64,000 nucleotides of DNA, from assembly GCF_001039355.2 (NCBI RefSeq), contig NW_019775517.1, positions 95,693-159,692 on the forward strand, read 5' to 3'. A program made the position numbers and the translations under genes. Shown piece by piece: positions 46,999 through 62,881 of the stretch (positions are counted from its first letter, which is position 1; the number at the start of each line of letters is the position of its first letter). The notes beneath the pieces were generated by a model. That model was not told the DNA's origin and did no database searches. It worked only from the letters and a program-made list of their open reading frames with translations. This DNA comes from Lingula anatina. Taxonomy: Eukaryota > Brachiopoda > Lingulata > Lingulida > Lingulidae.

Positions 46999-49900
46999 TC
47001 ACATAAAACACCACGCGGCTAGTATCAGCGCCCCAGCCAATAACACAAGCATGTAGTTGGAGCCCTCCGTCTTAGGTTTCTCCACGACTCTGGTTTTTGT
47101 GGGAAACACCACGCGGTCAAAGGTGGTCATTATGGCCTCTCTTGCCCCTTCCCACTGACCAGGGCCTTGAAGGCGATATTGATACGGTGTACAAGGACCT
47201 AGAAACACCTCCAATGCTAAACGAGGGTCTTTTAGCAGGAGTTTTCCTGAAAGTGAATGAATGTTAAAAATGTTATTACACAATAGGTTAAGCTTCGAGA
47301 TAAACACAAAGTGTACAGGAAGTTAAGCTTCGAGATAAACACAACGTAGGCCTTCTGGTTAACTCCTGTCCATCAAATGAATTATTTTTTTGACCGAGTT
47401 CCGTCAGTAATTGGCAACAATAAACTGTTCAGATTTTTGGTTTGATACTTTATCAACGTTATTACTTTTATTATTTTCGTGATTTAAGACACTGACTTTA
47501 CTTCATTCTTTTTTTCAAATATGACAGGAATTTGCGCAGGGGCTTACATTATTTCTAGGAAATGATTGAAATTTCATACCTATTGATGGTTTACATCCAA
47601 CAAGTGTAGCCAGTTCATCCATGAAAGGAACATAATCCACCTGAATGGTGTAATGTGCTCCTTCTGCGTAGCGCTTGCGCATCCGCATCTTCTTGTCAGC
47701 TATGTCGGCCACCATATTTTCCCGTGATGGTAGAGATAGTTCTCCCTGAAACAGAGTAAAGTGTAATCTGTTTTATTCTTTTCTTATTAACCATAGCACG
47801 CTGTCAAAAAAGTCAACACCAACTATATATTTATAAGATTTTTTTCATTCATACATACTCATATTTCTTAAAAATCAAAAGTCAATTAGGCCAAGGAATT
47901 ATCTCTCTTGTTCCTTGATTAGGATGGATACAATAAATAGAGCATTTTCTATTTTACTAGTACATTCTGTATTTTATCCCTTCTATTATTTACCGGTATA
48001 TGTATTTGTACAGATTGCAAGTTGTTATAAAACAACTAATTAGTTATGATAAATGCCATTAACTTTGGTCGATATCGTACTTTGAAGACTTTGGTAGCCC
48101 ATCTAGCCTGCATCTCGGCTATTGGGTTAATGGCTCCTATGGGCTGAATGCAACCAATGACGGCCAACGTGGGGTGCACCAAATCCGGCGGGAAGACATA
48201 CTTGTAAAGATTTACCTAGTATAAATAAATAAATAAATAGATAAATAAATAAATATTTCGTCTACAATTAAAAGATGGAAAGAGAGATTGAATAACGGCC
48301 CTAGAATGTATAACTCTCATATATACTCGCAATCTCGAACAGCAATGAAATGTAGTCTAGATGGTACCTTCGTTTCCACAGTTATATGATTTTAAAACAC
48401 TCCAAATTTCTCCAAATAACACAAAAACCACTCTGTTGCTTATGGGAGACCGTTTCTTTTTGTTTATAATTTTAATCTTAAAAGTTTATTATAATAACTA
48501 TATGTGTCTATATAGGAGGAAGAAAGCCATGATTGGTTGGTTTCATACAAATAAATTAAACAGATCAATAAATATATAAATAAATAGAACCTAGGAATCC
48601 ATTAAAGTTAAGGACAAAAGCAGTGTTCATTCTTAGCACCTCTCACCTGATTATCACTGACACCAATCACACTTTGGTCTATGAAAGGAAACCCTATAGT
48701 ATACCCAGTTGCTATGACTACCACATCGACGTTCTCCTCCACAGTGCCGTCATCAAATTCAACGCCTGTTTTTAGTATTCGGCTAACATTGGGTTTGACT
48801 ACCACGCCCCCACTCGCAATACATCCTGGAAGCTCGTCGTTGGTCATTGGATGGACGCTACGAAAACGGTGCTTGCATTGGATGCCGTATGTCACATGGT
48901 CAAAGCGGTTGTTTAGACGTCTTTCCATCAAGGCGTTGATCAGTGATTCGGGCATCCAATCGACGATTTTCCAGACGATCCGGCGATAGTCTAAGAGGTC
49001 GTAAGGCACACCTTCATACGATAGACGGTTAAATACCCAGGCTCCGCTTCGGGTAGAAAGGAAGACCTAAATTCAAAATCAATCATTGAGAGTCAATTTT
49101 GGTTTAATTATCCTTCTCTAATTTCATTTACAATTCGTCTCTATCTCCCATTTCTTGAAGGTATCCTTATCTGAATTTTCAAGCCAAATCGGGGAAAAAA
49201 GGGAACAATTTTATCTACTGGTACTCATTATTCATTGCTCCACCCTGCACTAGGATTTTGTTTTTTTAATCATTTTAATAAGATAACATAGTTCTGAATA
49301 CTAACAGTAACCTTTGAAACGCTATTCGTCTTACTGACATTTCACAAGACACGCACTGCGTGGAATCGGGAATGCCCTCGTTTTTCCTCCATAACGAAAC
49401 GAGAAAAAGCGTAGTCTTACCTGTGACCTAACCCTGCTTAGTTCAACAGCAATGTCTCCTCCAGAATTGCCCGCTCCTATGACCACGACTTTCTTTCCCT
49501 CAAATCCAGCTGGAGTCCGGTAATCGTGCGCGTGCATCACCTGACCTCGGAACTCCTCCTGTCCCGGGAACGACGGGGAATTCTTGAAAGCATGATGACC
49601 TGTACAAATCAATACGCCGTCATAAGTTTCGGTACTAACGGTTCCAGATGGAAGGTCTTTAATTTCAATGTCCCACTGTCCGGTCGAGACGAAATCGCTA
49701 GCGGGTTTGATGTTAAGGATTGCCTTCCTAAAACGGATATGTTTTCTGAGATCAAAATGGTCACAGTACATGTCGAAGTATTTTTGAACCAGCGTGTTGT
49801 GCATGAAGTTTGGAAATTCCTTCGGCACAGGGAAATCGCTGAAGCACATCATTTCCTTGCTGGTATTCACGATGGTCGACTTCATGACGCAGCCTTGGCC

Positions 49901-50050
49901 ATCTACGGCGTTGTCCGTGTACCGCCATAGCCCGCCAATGTCGTCAGTCCTCTCCAGGCAGACGGGATCCAGACCCTCGTCCAGGCAGGTTTTGATTGAA
50001 ACCAAACCGCTGGCACCGGCTCCAATAATTGCAATTCTTCTGCGGGCCAT
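46999..50050 (-). CDS. FMO: Flavin-containing monooxygenase
   Basis: Exons 50050-49421, 49066-48647, 48215-48081, 47745-47580, 47246-46999: 1599 nt, 532 residues, the usual vertebrate FMO length. It oxygenates nucleophilic N, S and other heteroatoms using FAD and NADPH in the endoplasmic reticulum. FAD motif GAGASG at 10-15; FMO signature [11 protein letters not shown] at 167-177; NADPH motif GAGNSG at 192-197; ATGY at 329-332. The C-terminus ([18 protein letters not shown]) is a hydrophobic membrane anchor. All introns are in phase and all key residues are present. The next gene upstream on the same strand is a sulfotransferase. Which FMO subfamily it belongs to cannot be told from sequence reading alone. 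Confidence 0.93.
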
Positions 50051-52237
50051 GGCGCTAAGACTGGGGCATGTAAATGTAATAGTATGTATAAATGTCAGCC
50101 TTTACAATAGTTTAATATTCTGAAAATTTACTGTTGGTTCATCAATAAATTTGGTTTCTGTTCCAAAATGTGGAACAATATTTCGTGGTGAGCTAAACTC
50201 GCTAGAAGTTATAATATGGAAACCTCACTATTGACCACATTATTGTCGTTGTCAAACTTCGACACGAATTTTACAACTTCAGGATATTAACAAAACTTGT
50301 ATGTTTTCAGTGCCAAACTCAAACTTCAATAACCCAAATGAAATAACTGAAATTACTTGTTCTACGTGCAAAATGATGACGGATACTGTTTTTGTAGACA
50401 GAAATTAGTGTCAGGTGAATCCCAAACTGGTAGGCAAACCACTAGTACAGCACTATCCATTTAAATCAGCAGCATCCATATTCCGTACTTACCCTGCACA
50501 GTTTGTGTATTTAATGAAATGCCAAACATAGCAATCTCATCGTTGCTGTGCAAATTATAGATTGAAGTCGAACTGCACGTAAACCTGATATAACGGCTGT
50601 CATAGTGAAAACTGATATATCTTCTGATTGTTTTTGCTGAATCATGGAACTCATTTCATAACTCACGTACATGTACAGTTGGTCAAGGGAGGGGGGGGGG
50701 GCACGTCAGTTGACAAGGAGACCAGAAGTATAAATAGTCCATCTTTGTAAGAGGTCCCCTTTGTAAATTGGTTGGTTTTAATTAGGCCCTTATGCACACT
50801 GAGGAAGAGAATTTTTAAATTAAAATTTAATGATGAGTTATTAGGAATACACACATTATGGGGACTAATACGTAACACACCATTAAAAAAAACAGTTTGA
50901 AAGTTTCTAAAAAATAATCCTGTCATTCCAAAAGGTAATTTCGTTTCCTTCATTCAAGTCAAACTTCAAAATGATATTGTTTGATAGGATAGTACTAGTA
51001 GTTATCGATCACCCCATTCAATGTAATCACGGCTACTGATAGTTAAAGAGATAAGCTCTCTACTTGGCTGTAGGCCCACTGAAGCCATTCATTAGCCGCA
51101 CAGCGGGTAACCTGTTAAAGAAAAAAAATCCACCTCGCTTTTTTTTCAGTTTGCCTGCATTAAAAAAAATATTTCCCAAGCATTAGAATTGTCCAGTGTG
51201 TCTCAGTTCCCCATGAATACACCGCATGGCAGTGAAAACACATAGTCTAACACGACGCACACTTTATGTAAAAGAATAGAATTTTATTTTACAATAATGT
51301 GTAAGTCTATCACCCGTCCTCAGTGGGACTTTTAATACAATTTTTAAAATAAATAATGAAATAATTCGTCTATCGATGATACAAATTTTGTTGCAAACAT
51401 TTCTTTGAATTATACTACCAGACGTTTTACTTGTAATGCAATATGCACCCATTTTATAGTTTAAAGGGGCACTCCATGCCATATTCCCGCCAATATGAAT
51501 GTTCCTGTGTTAAAAAGCAATATTCTACCACTCAGAGATTATGTATTCTGAACACATGGACAAGTAGAGCATTATAACCATACTCTGATGGATGCAGTGC
51601 GCTGTTTTACACAAAAAGCCCACAATAGATGGGATTTGCGTCTCCAGCAAACCACCGGGGACCTGAGAGGGTCAGTCAATAGGATCACTGGATACACTCA
51701 CAATTAGTTAATGTTCAATAAACCTGCAAATTTGATGTTAATTCCCACGGAGGAATGTCAGCTTTGAAGACCAAGACAGCTGTCAGCTGACCTGAACGAA
51801 GGGGACGAGACTACTCGTAGAAATAAGCTTCAAGGGGCCGCCAAGCAGAAGTGAGAGACTACGACTTGAGGATATTAGAGCTGCCTCATTCATAGTTTGA
51901 TGCAGTATACTTGCTGGAGACAGCCGGCACCAAGGGTGGGTCACAAAAGGCACTCCGATGAGGGCGGGAGGTCGCTGTCACAGACGGCAGACCAGTCACC
52001 CCAGTGGCTAGCTGATGTGGGCAGGAAACTCTTTAGCTACAGTGATTTTCAAACGACGGGAGAGAACCTGCAACAATACATCTTGGCAGGGAAATCTCAT
52101 ATAGAAAAACAAGTTGTCTGCTCAGTTTGCTGTGAAAATAACATAACAATCCCAAAACGTCACTTTATTGGACTTTACTTTTCTGCAACCTACCCCTTGG
52201 TTAGGTCTTTAAAACTTGGTTCTATGGTGGAACAAGG
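50051..52237. other. Intergenic between FMO and sulfotransferase
   Basis: Contains the presumed FMO promoter (left) and the SULT 3' UTR (right) with a minus-strand AATAAA at 52164-52169, about 70 nt past the SULT stop. The plus-strand frame at 51897-52256 has no recognisable domain and overlaps the SULT 3' end. Confidence 0.55.
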
Positions 52238-55522
<3,285 letters not shown>

Positions 55523-55974
55523 CTCAAATAATTAAAATCAACGTTATTCTAGCAGATCACAAAATTCAATTTATCCAGCACCACATGCGCACAGTATCAA
55601 CTATTCATTTGCTTTAAAACCGTGAATCAGACGTATATAGGCAGTCTGAACACTACACGTAATTAGGTCACACAAAGCACTTGTGTGACCTAGTTCTGTA
55701 ACGAGGCACAGGCATTTTTGCATTGATCGGTGACAGAAGCTAGGTTGGGCGATCACAAAAATCCTATCCCTATGGCGGTTAAACAGCAGTGTTATTAAGG
55801 AAACCGTGACAGTAAGTTCATGTAGTGGTCTCCTTTCATTTAATTAAATCGGTGGGCGGAAAGGCAGAATCTGTTTGGATATTTTGAATACGATGTTGTT
55901 ATGTGACGATTTGCTGCTTCCGTGATCAGGGGTGGAAACGCGTTACTTATGATTAGGCTTGCCTAACCGTCAGA

Positions 55975-56295
55975 ACCGGATATTGATTTGTAACCTTTAG
56001 GGGCAGTCATAGGGCTTGGCCTTTGCGGCACGCATGAACAGTGGTCGATCTACCATACCTGGGTCTTATGTTTTTGACAAGTGTTCAGTCATCATCGAAG
56101 ATCTTGTTCAAGACTAGATCATGTAGGCTACGTACTGACGTCTACTAGTACTAGTAGTAGGCCTACTCCAGTGGCTTCATTAGTAACGTTCCCACAATTC
56201 GTAATTTTCTGCCAGTGCGTACATACCCTAAAATAGTTAACCTATCTGACGAGAACAATGGCCGTTTCTCACCTTTCTCTAGGATCCCTGATCAT
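55975..56295. repeat. Diverged direct repeat, left copy
   Basis: Shares in order ggatattgatttgt, cacgcatgaacag, gtcgatc, gacttcattagtaacgttcc-like, ataccct and gacgagaacaatgg-like words with 57402-57670. Roughly three quarters identical by eye. Confidence 0.65.
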
Positions 56296-56558
56296 TTTGT
56301 CTACGCAGCCTGTAGGCCTACGTGCGTTCGGCTGTCACTTCGAGCGATAGGTCATGATAAGTGAAGCTAATCAACCACGTACGTAATACGACTCAAGAAT
56401 ACCGCACTGTTCTAGACACAGAAAAGTAATTTCCCCATACAAGCACTGGTAAAATACTAGTGCGGTATTACATGATTACATGTACCGGTACATTGTATTG
56501 GGGGGGCATATGCGGGCAATACATGTAAGCCGCAATACAGCGCAACACACACACACAC

Positions 56559-57066
56559 CACGCTCGGCTGTCACCTTGATTGGATAGTAAACGGTTGTCG
56601 TAAAATCGCTAAAAGATATTAAAACCCGGTGCATAAACTTGAAAACCACCTACAACAACCTTGGACTGCCACATTAATCCAATACAATGCAAAAATAAAC
56701 TATAACAAGTGGTTAAAGCCTTCAAACCGAATGTCGTAAAGTCCCCATATACCTCCATAAAGACAATAAAATAGAATAAGCTTATTCAAACCGAATGTCG
56801 TAAAGTCCCCATATACCTCCATAAAGACAATAAAATAGAATAAGCTTATTCTATTTTATTGTCTTTATGGAGGTATATGGGGACTTTACGACATTCGGTT
56901 TGAAGGCTTTAACCACTTGTTATAGTTTATTTTTGCATTGTATTGGATTAATGTGGCAGTCCAAGGTTGTTGTAGGTGGTTTTCAAGTTTATGCACCGGG
57001 TTTTAATATCTTTTAGCGATTTTACGACAACCGTTTACTATCCAATCAAGGTGACAGCCGAGCGTG
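56559..57066. repeat. Large inverted repeat without spacer
   Basis: The right arm 56845-57066 (222 bp) is the reverse complement of the left arm; the left arm is longer because a 64-bp block ending in the HindIII site aagctt is tandemly doubled. Outer ends are cacgctcggctg and cagccgagcgtg, flanked on both sides by (CA)n. Either a fold-back element or an assembly fold-back. Confidence 0.85.
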
Positions 57067-57401
57067 ACACACACACACACACACACACACAAAAAAAAAA
57101 AAAAAAACAAAAACAAAAAAAACACAGGAAACGGACAATCCCAACAGAATACGATGTTGAAACAACTTAACGAACGGCTTGTTTATCGCCGGGACTCTTC
57201 TTGACCGTATCATATTGCTTTTATATCACCCTATTTTGTTGGAAATGACCGTTTCCTGTGTTAACTTGCGACCGGATTGTTTTTTTTTTTTTTTCTAGTA
57301 TATTGCGCTGTATTGCGCGTTTTATTCTGACCCGGTGGAAACGCGCCAGTGACATGGTTATTGATAGTAGCTGGCCGTCACCGGACTGTCAGTAGCGCCC
57401 A

Positions 57402-57670
57402 CCGGATATCGATTTGTTACCTTTCTGTGCAATTAGGGCTTGTCACGCATGAACAGTAGTCGATCCACCAGGTATTGAATTTAACTACCGTTCACTCGTC
57501 ATCAGGGTTCTTGGTCAAAGTTTGATTTATACGGACCGACATCTGCTCCTGTGACTTCATTAGTAACGTTCCGATAATTCACGTTTTTCTGTCTGTGTGA
57601 CTATACCCTGATAATGGTTAGGCCTTTTGACGAGACAATGGCAGGTTCTCACCCTCTCTTTGATTACCCC
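57402..57670. repeat. Diverged direct repeat, right copy
   Basis: Second copy of 55975-56295, just upstream of the RING gene. Confidence 0.65.
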
Positions 57671-57891
57671 AGGAATTAGAATTACATGTACTTACATCAG
57701 TTACATGTATAGGCCTCTACCGTGTATAATATATCAGTAGACTGCAACTATGAATTTGTGCATACACAGTTATAAATAAACACTTATGTTTAATCTAAAT
57801 GATAATCATATAATAATATTCAGGTATCTACACGTAAAAATTATCATTTGATTTTCTCTTCGTTGTCTTGCAGAATTTTCCCTCAGATGTG

Positions 57892-58698
57892 ATGGAGGAA
57901 CAACTCACTTGCTTAATCTGCTATGAGATAGCCGACAATGCAGTGGAAACTAGCTGCTGTCACCATATTTTTTGTGAAAATTGTTTGTCTTCAGTTGGTA
58001 GTAATAACTGTCCAAATTGTAGGAAACATTTTCAGTCCGTAGTAGCCCATTTTGCACGGCGAGTCATAGGAAACATGCAGTCACAATGCCCATTGGGATG
58101 CGGGCTCACGGTGTCCCGATCTGAAATGAATGAACACATTGCCCGCTGTCCGAGAAGAATGCTGGAATGTCCCAGTACATCATGTAAGTTCAGCGGCCCG
58201 AGAGACGCCTTTATTCACCACATTGGTGACGTTCATCGAGATATATTACTGGCCAAAGCAGAGCGTTTGTTTGAACCGGAACCAAAAGGAGCAACTAACA
58301 TTCAGCAGGGCCAAGTTTGTCGGGTGGAAAGAACAAGAAATCGCAGAAATCACGAGGCGCGTCTTGGGTCTACTGGTAAATACTACTGCAGCCAACTGCT
58401 GAATGGTTATTGTCGGTGTTGTAATGGTCACTGTGGTCCGACCAATGGGTGTAACTGTGAAGCCTGTATGAAATTGGATGTGGAGGGGCGTTGTCTTCCC
58501 CGTGGATGGCTCGTGAACTCTGATGGTGCAGCAGCTAGGGTCGGCCCAGAGACGGGACACTTTTATTGTGGCCGAAGAGTGCTGGTAGGGGTGCGAGGGT
58601 GTGATGGTTACTGTGGACCCACTAACGGGCCGAATTGTGAAGCCTGCAAAAAACTAGATACCCAAGCTCGAGATAGGTATTCTTCAGTCTGGATGTAA
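57892..58698 (+). CDS. RING and TRAF-type zinc-finger protein with duplicated Cys-rich tail
   Basis: 268 residues in one exon. The start is the first in-frame ATG after the acceptor gtcttgcag (57865-57873). RING C3HC4 at residues 7-43 (CLICYE, CCHHIFCENC, CPNC). TRAF-type zinc fingers at about 60-125 (CPLGCGLTVSRSEMNEHIARC region and a second C-x-C-x-H-x-H set). The C-terminal half holds two copies 60 residues apart of CGPTNG-x-NCEAC-x-KLD (181-196 and 241-256), each preceded by YC and a C-x-G-Y/H-C segment. A RING with TRAF fingers suggests a ubiquitin ligase acting in signalling; the role of the tail modules is unknown. An AATAAA lies at 58991-58996. Confidence 0.8.
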   Translation: MEEQLTCLICYEIADNAVETSCCHHIFCENCLSSVGSNNCPNCRKHFQSVVAHFARRVIGNMQSQCPLGCGLTVSRSEMNEHIARCPRRMLECPSTSCKFSGPRDAFIHHIGDVHRDILLAKAERLFEPEPKGATNIQQGQVCRVERTRNRRNHEARLGSTGKYYCSQLLNGYCRCCNGHCGPTNGCNCEACMKLDVEGRCLPRGWLVNSDGAAARVGPETGHFYCGRRVLVGVRGCDGYCGPTNGPNCEACKKLDTQARDRYSSVWM

Positions 58699-59066
58699 AA
58701 ATAACACACAAGATGATGTGTTTTTGTTTTGTGACGATTGTGAATTGACTTAAACCCTGCTAGGCATCAGTGATTGTGCTGTTAAGTAAGATTTGCAGAA
58801 TAAGATATTTGAGAAGATTAGCGTCTTGTTTTTGACGACTTATATGACTTGTGTTGACGTATGCTAATCGTCTGTGATTGAACTATAGTATAAAATTCTA
58901 AGAAAAGCTGTATGTTGTGGAGATTCCTGTTGTTTTTTTTTTTGCATGAAATCAGCATTACATGTATCTATTTAGGCACAGTTAAATCAGAATAAAATAC
59001 ACATAATCAGGATGAAGTCGGAATCAATGGTTTTATTAAACCCAGAGTGAGCGATTTGTGTATCTG

Positions 59067-59411
59067 TTAAAGGGATAATAACTCTTTGTTTTGGCCAAAA
59101 AATGAATTTTCCTGGAGTAAACAATAATTTTCCCATACTTACCAATGGTTAATAAATCCATTTTTACATTCAAAGTTAGTCCCTGTTTTTTTTTCTAAAA
59201 AGTTTTTTTTTTGTTATAATCTCTTAAGAGATTATAACAGAGTATAGCCATATATGGAGGTCATGTGGTCTAAAGACAAGCTCAGATATCAGAATAATGG
59301 CTGTAAATGCCTTTTTAGTGGTAAAACAGAGTATATTATATTTCTGTGAGTTGCTCACAATGTTTTTATTGTGAAATATATATCTCATACAAAGAGTTAT
59401 TATCCCTTTAA
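59067..59411 (+). mobile_element. 345-bp TTAAAGGG-ended MITE
   Basis: Ends ttaaagggataataactctt and aagagttattatccctttaa are near-perfect terminal inverted repeats, with TA at both outer edges as in Tc1/mariner-like target sites. Internal ctcttaagag palindrome; no protein. Confidence 0.85.
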
Positions 59412-59483
59412 TGTGAATAATCTGCCATCTGCCAATGATTTTGCAGGTGCATGAGTTAGTTGTTTTTATCTTCACACCATGAT

Positions 59484-59628
59484 TAGGAACTTGTAATTCA
59501 AAGAAAAAAATATATTATATTATTAAGTAATAGTAAAAGCATTTAATTCTTGGAACTTGTTATTCAAAGAAAAAATATATAAATTATATTATTTAGTAAT
59601 AGTAAAAGTATTTAATTCTTGGAACTAA
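59484..59628. repeat. Two-copy tandem repeat, about 73 bp unit
   Basis: The block starting ggaacttgtaattcaaagaa recurs as ggaacttgttattcaaagaa, each followed by an AT-rich tract and tagtaatagtaaaag. Confidence 0.85.
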
Positions 59629-60551
59629 AACAGATTGTCATGAACAAAATCTGAAAATGATATCGATCCTCTTTCTTGGAAAATGGAGAAACAATATCAT
59701 TAATATATATTTTTATCAGGTCTTCTTCTGCGATTGTTGATTTTATATGAACTACGGGAAAGTATCAAACTGTTGGTGGGATAAGATGTGAATAGGATGG
59801 CGTCAGAAATGGTAGGCCCTATGTCTTATTAAACATCTATCATCAGATGATGTTTAAATTTTTCGCGCCAAAAATATAATTTTCCCGGGTTTTAAATACA
59901 CAATTCATTCTCTGCGCATGTACTGGTGCTGTGTCATTGAGGCCGCCACATCTTCCTATCACATTAAAACTTTCACTTCAGACTGTTTGCAAGTCGGGTT
60001 TTGTGATTTTTGAAAAATGTCTTTATGCTTCACTTCGTTCTTCAACATTAATTACGGTATAAAGATTACACACCCTTTTTATTTATTTATTTATCTATTT
60101 TACTCAAAATTTGTTTTATCCCAAAATAAATAACACATCATAGTCTTTTCTTCTGCCACTAGCTGCTCAATTCGTTGAATTATTGAGAAATAAAGCAGTG
60201 TTTAAGTTATAGATTATCGTCTTTGTCTTAGGAGAAATGTGAGATTCTACAATAAACGCTGTCCTAAAAGCCGCTATTTTATATGAATGGATTTTATCGA
60301 CAAAAAATGTTCACGTGTGAGATACATGTACAACCAAATCGAGTCGACGAAATAATTTTAATCATTTAAAAATACAATTAATAGGCCTACACAATACGCA
60401 AATTTAATAACTACAACTTTACATTTTCTTGTTGACAAGGGGTGGTTATTAAAATTTTATGTCATAGATGCACACCAAAGTAATACTAACCACGGACAAG
60501 AGGTAGTGATACAGTTATTTCTTCGAAAGATACATTGTATTGATACAGCGA

Positions 60552-60696
60552 GTCCACATAAGAAGCATGTTGCTCAGCTGCGCGAGAGGCAAAAATCTCA
60601 CCAAAATACCCCCGCAAACGGTGAGAAAACGGTGCAGTGGCGCGCGCCAATTGCTTACCGTGTGCGGGGGGCTTAACATGCTTCTAAAAAGTGGAT
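60552..60696. mobile_element. Small fold-back element
   Basis: The left end gtccacataagaagcatgtt pairs with the right end aacatgcttctaaaaagtgg; inner segments cccccgcaaacggtg and taccgtgtgcggggg are also complementary. About 145 bp, unusually GC-rich for the region. Confidence 0.65.
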
Positions 60697-60981
60697 GCAT
60701 TCATATTACCCTTCTCTTTAAAACAAAAAGGAACCAAACTATTAGTATCACAGTTTAGGAGGTAGCAACATGTACATGTTTTGGGATTTTTATTTCCCAT
60801 ATTACAGTTTAGAAATTATTCAACTCATACAAATAGCTCAGACCAATTGTCATAAACTGTCGTGTGCTTAATTTAGGTCGCTGCAATGACGAAGCCTTAT
60901 TAGGATCTAAGGAAGTTATCGGCTCGAACTGAGGTTATGAGGTTTTTATATAAAGATTTACACTTTAATATTACATGTATA

Positions 60982-61023
60982 TGATTATGTTCTCTATTCA
61001 AACTTTTTAAATTGACTGAGGAT

Positions 61024-61058
<35 letters not shown>

Positions 61059-61252
61059 TAATAATACTGGATTGGCAGTAATACAAATGCCCTGTTTTCT
61101 AGTTTATGGAAATATGCCTTAATAGTGACAGTAACAATTTTTTTTATTGAAAAGCGGTCCCGAGATTTTTGGACAAAGTGAATTTCATGGCCTCGATTAG
61201 TTTAGTATAATTTCCATTGATAAAGTTGTTTCTTTACAAGACAAGATTGGAT
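60982..61252. repeat. Segment repeated after the n at 63727 (left copy)
   Basis: Includes (TAC)n at 61023-61057 and matches 63729-64000 with several SNPs and one small indel. Confidence 0.8.
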
Positions 61253-62881
61253 TTTTCAATGTCTATACCATACAAGTTCAAGGTGACTTTAAAAGTTCAA
61301 CTAACTCTCCAAGTCAAACCGTTGAGATACCTGTAGAAAAAAACATTGCTTAAGAGTTGGTTTAGAACTTTTTAGGACACGTTGATTGTTGCACAGTTAT
61401 GGCGAGTGTTAGGAAACGGGCAGAGAAAACGATACAGGTTACCCCAGGCAAATCCGTGGAAAATCCTACCTTAAGTAACGTAACATGATGATAAAAACAT
61501 CTAAATGTATATGTGATCGTAAGTGCAGTAATCTTACTTAAATCTACTTCTTATCCAATTAAATTATTAATTTTCATAATACCTTTTCTTCTTTCCTAAA
61601 CTATGCAAACAGTAGGCCTAGAATTAGGATTAGCATAGGCAGCCAGCAACGTTAACATGTTGTAACATGAAGCATTACAAACTGAAATAAAATTATCATT
61701 ATTTTTTGTTGTTGCGTAAATCAACAATATTATTGCGGAAGGTGCTGATCCCTCAAACGTGAACACATTTCGCTATTATGCGAACGTATACCTGTTTGAT
61801 AAACTACACATTACTAATCCGTAGTGTGTCAAATAACGATGTCAGTTTAAAACCTCCGATTCAAGGTGTGTGATGGGCACCAATAATCCTTACACCGAAG
61901 AAATAAAACGCTACATTTGTCACGAGTTACGAATAGTGTGTAACTATTACGTTCTCTTTGCTTACAACGCATAAAGCGTTATTAAAATTACCCATTCTAT
62001 AACAGGCCTAATTAATGGTGACAAACTCTGGGCGATAGGTCTACCAGTACATGCACATGACAAGACAACAACATCAAAATCCATATCATATGAGAAAACA
62101 GTTTTATACAAATTGTTACAATTTAATAAAATCCACAAAGGCACGCAATTGGTGTATTAGTATACCTATGTTCTTATTTAACCAAAAGCCAACTTTTTCC
62201 AAACCGAAAGAGGTCCATTGTCTTGTCGCATGAATGTGGTGCAACTAAGCCCGTCTGACATTTAACAGAAAAAAAAGCTCCAAAATGTTCAACCCTGCTT
62301 AATGCAAACCATTGAAACCTCGTGTGACCGCGTGTAGTCTTATCAACATAAACCTATAAAAATGAAACCGGAGTTGCCTAACAGTTGAGCTAGATTGACT
62401 TAGAAGACTTCGTTATCTTATTTTGTCCAGCAACAAGACGGCAATAATTTCCTCTTCTGCTGTGATTCCAAGAAAATAAATTCCTCGCCAGAATGCCTCA
62501 GAATCGATTGAGCACTGGTGCCATGTAAAAAAATATATATAAAAAATTATTTTGGTCATGTATTATATTTTAGATACCTCCCCTCTGCATCTGTTAAATG
62601 CTGCCTTATTCCCTTCAGAAATTTGCAAAAAATTAAGCTATTATTTGGATGTACGTTTACATGCCATAGGCTTGATATTACTAGCCACTTACCTCTTGTA
62701 GTGCTGGCAAAATATGGTTTTCAAAATTTAGTGGGTGCCTCATAAATTGTGCTTTATATCGTACATAAGGATAACAATCGGAAAATATAAATCATAATTT
62801 AAAATTAGTAGTTGAATAGTTACCACAAGAAGTTGATAAATACGTATTTGTACCGTTGGTGTCCCCACTTGCATGCCTACC

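Larger units (their letters stand above)
55523..57873. other. Divergent promoter region between SULT and the RING gene
   Basis: Holds the SULT promoter side, a direct pair of diverged repeats (55975-56295 and 57402-57670), the large inverted repeat 56559-57066 and a (CA)n run on both flanks of it. A 5' leader exon of the RING gene must lie here if the acceptor at 57872-57873 is used; it was not located. Confidence 0.55.
58699..62881. other. Gene-poor stretch with MITEs
   Basis: Contains the RING gene 3' UTR, a 345-bp MITE, a tandem duplication near 59484, a fold-back element at 60552 and a (TAC)n run at 61023. A 29-codon frame at 61399-61488 (MASVRKRAEKTIQVTPGKSV) followed by a possible donor looks codon-like but is unsupported. 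Confidence 0.5.

Noticed and set aside
61399..61488. 29-codon frame that might be a first exon
   Set aside because: No second exon, signal or homology could be found; left as chance.
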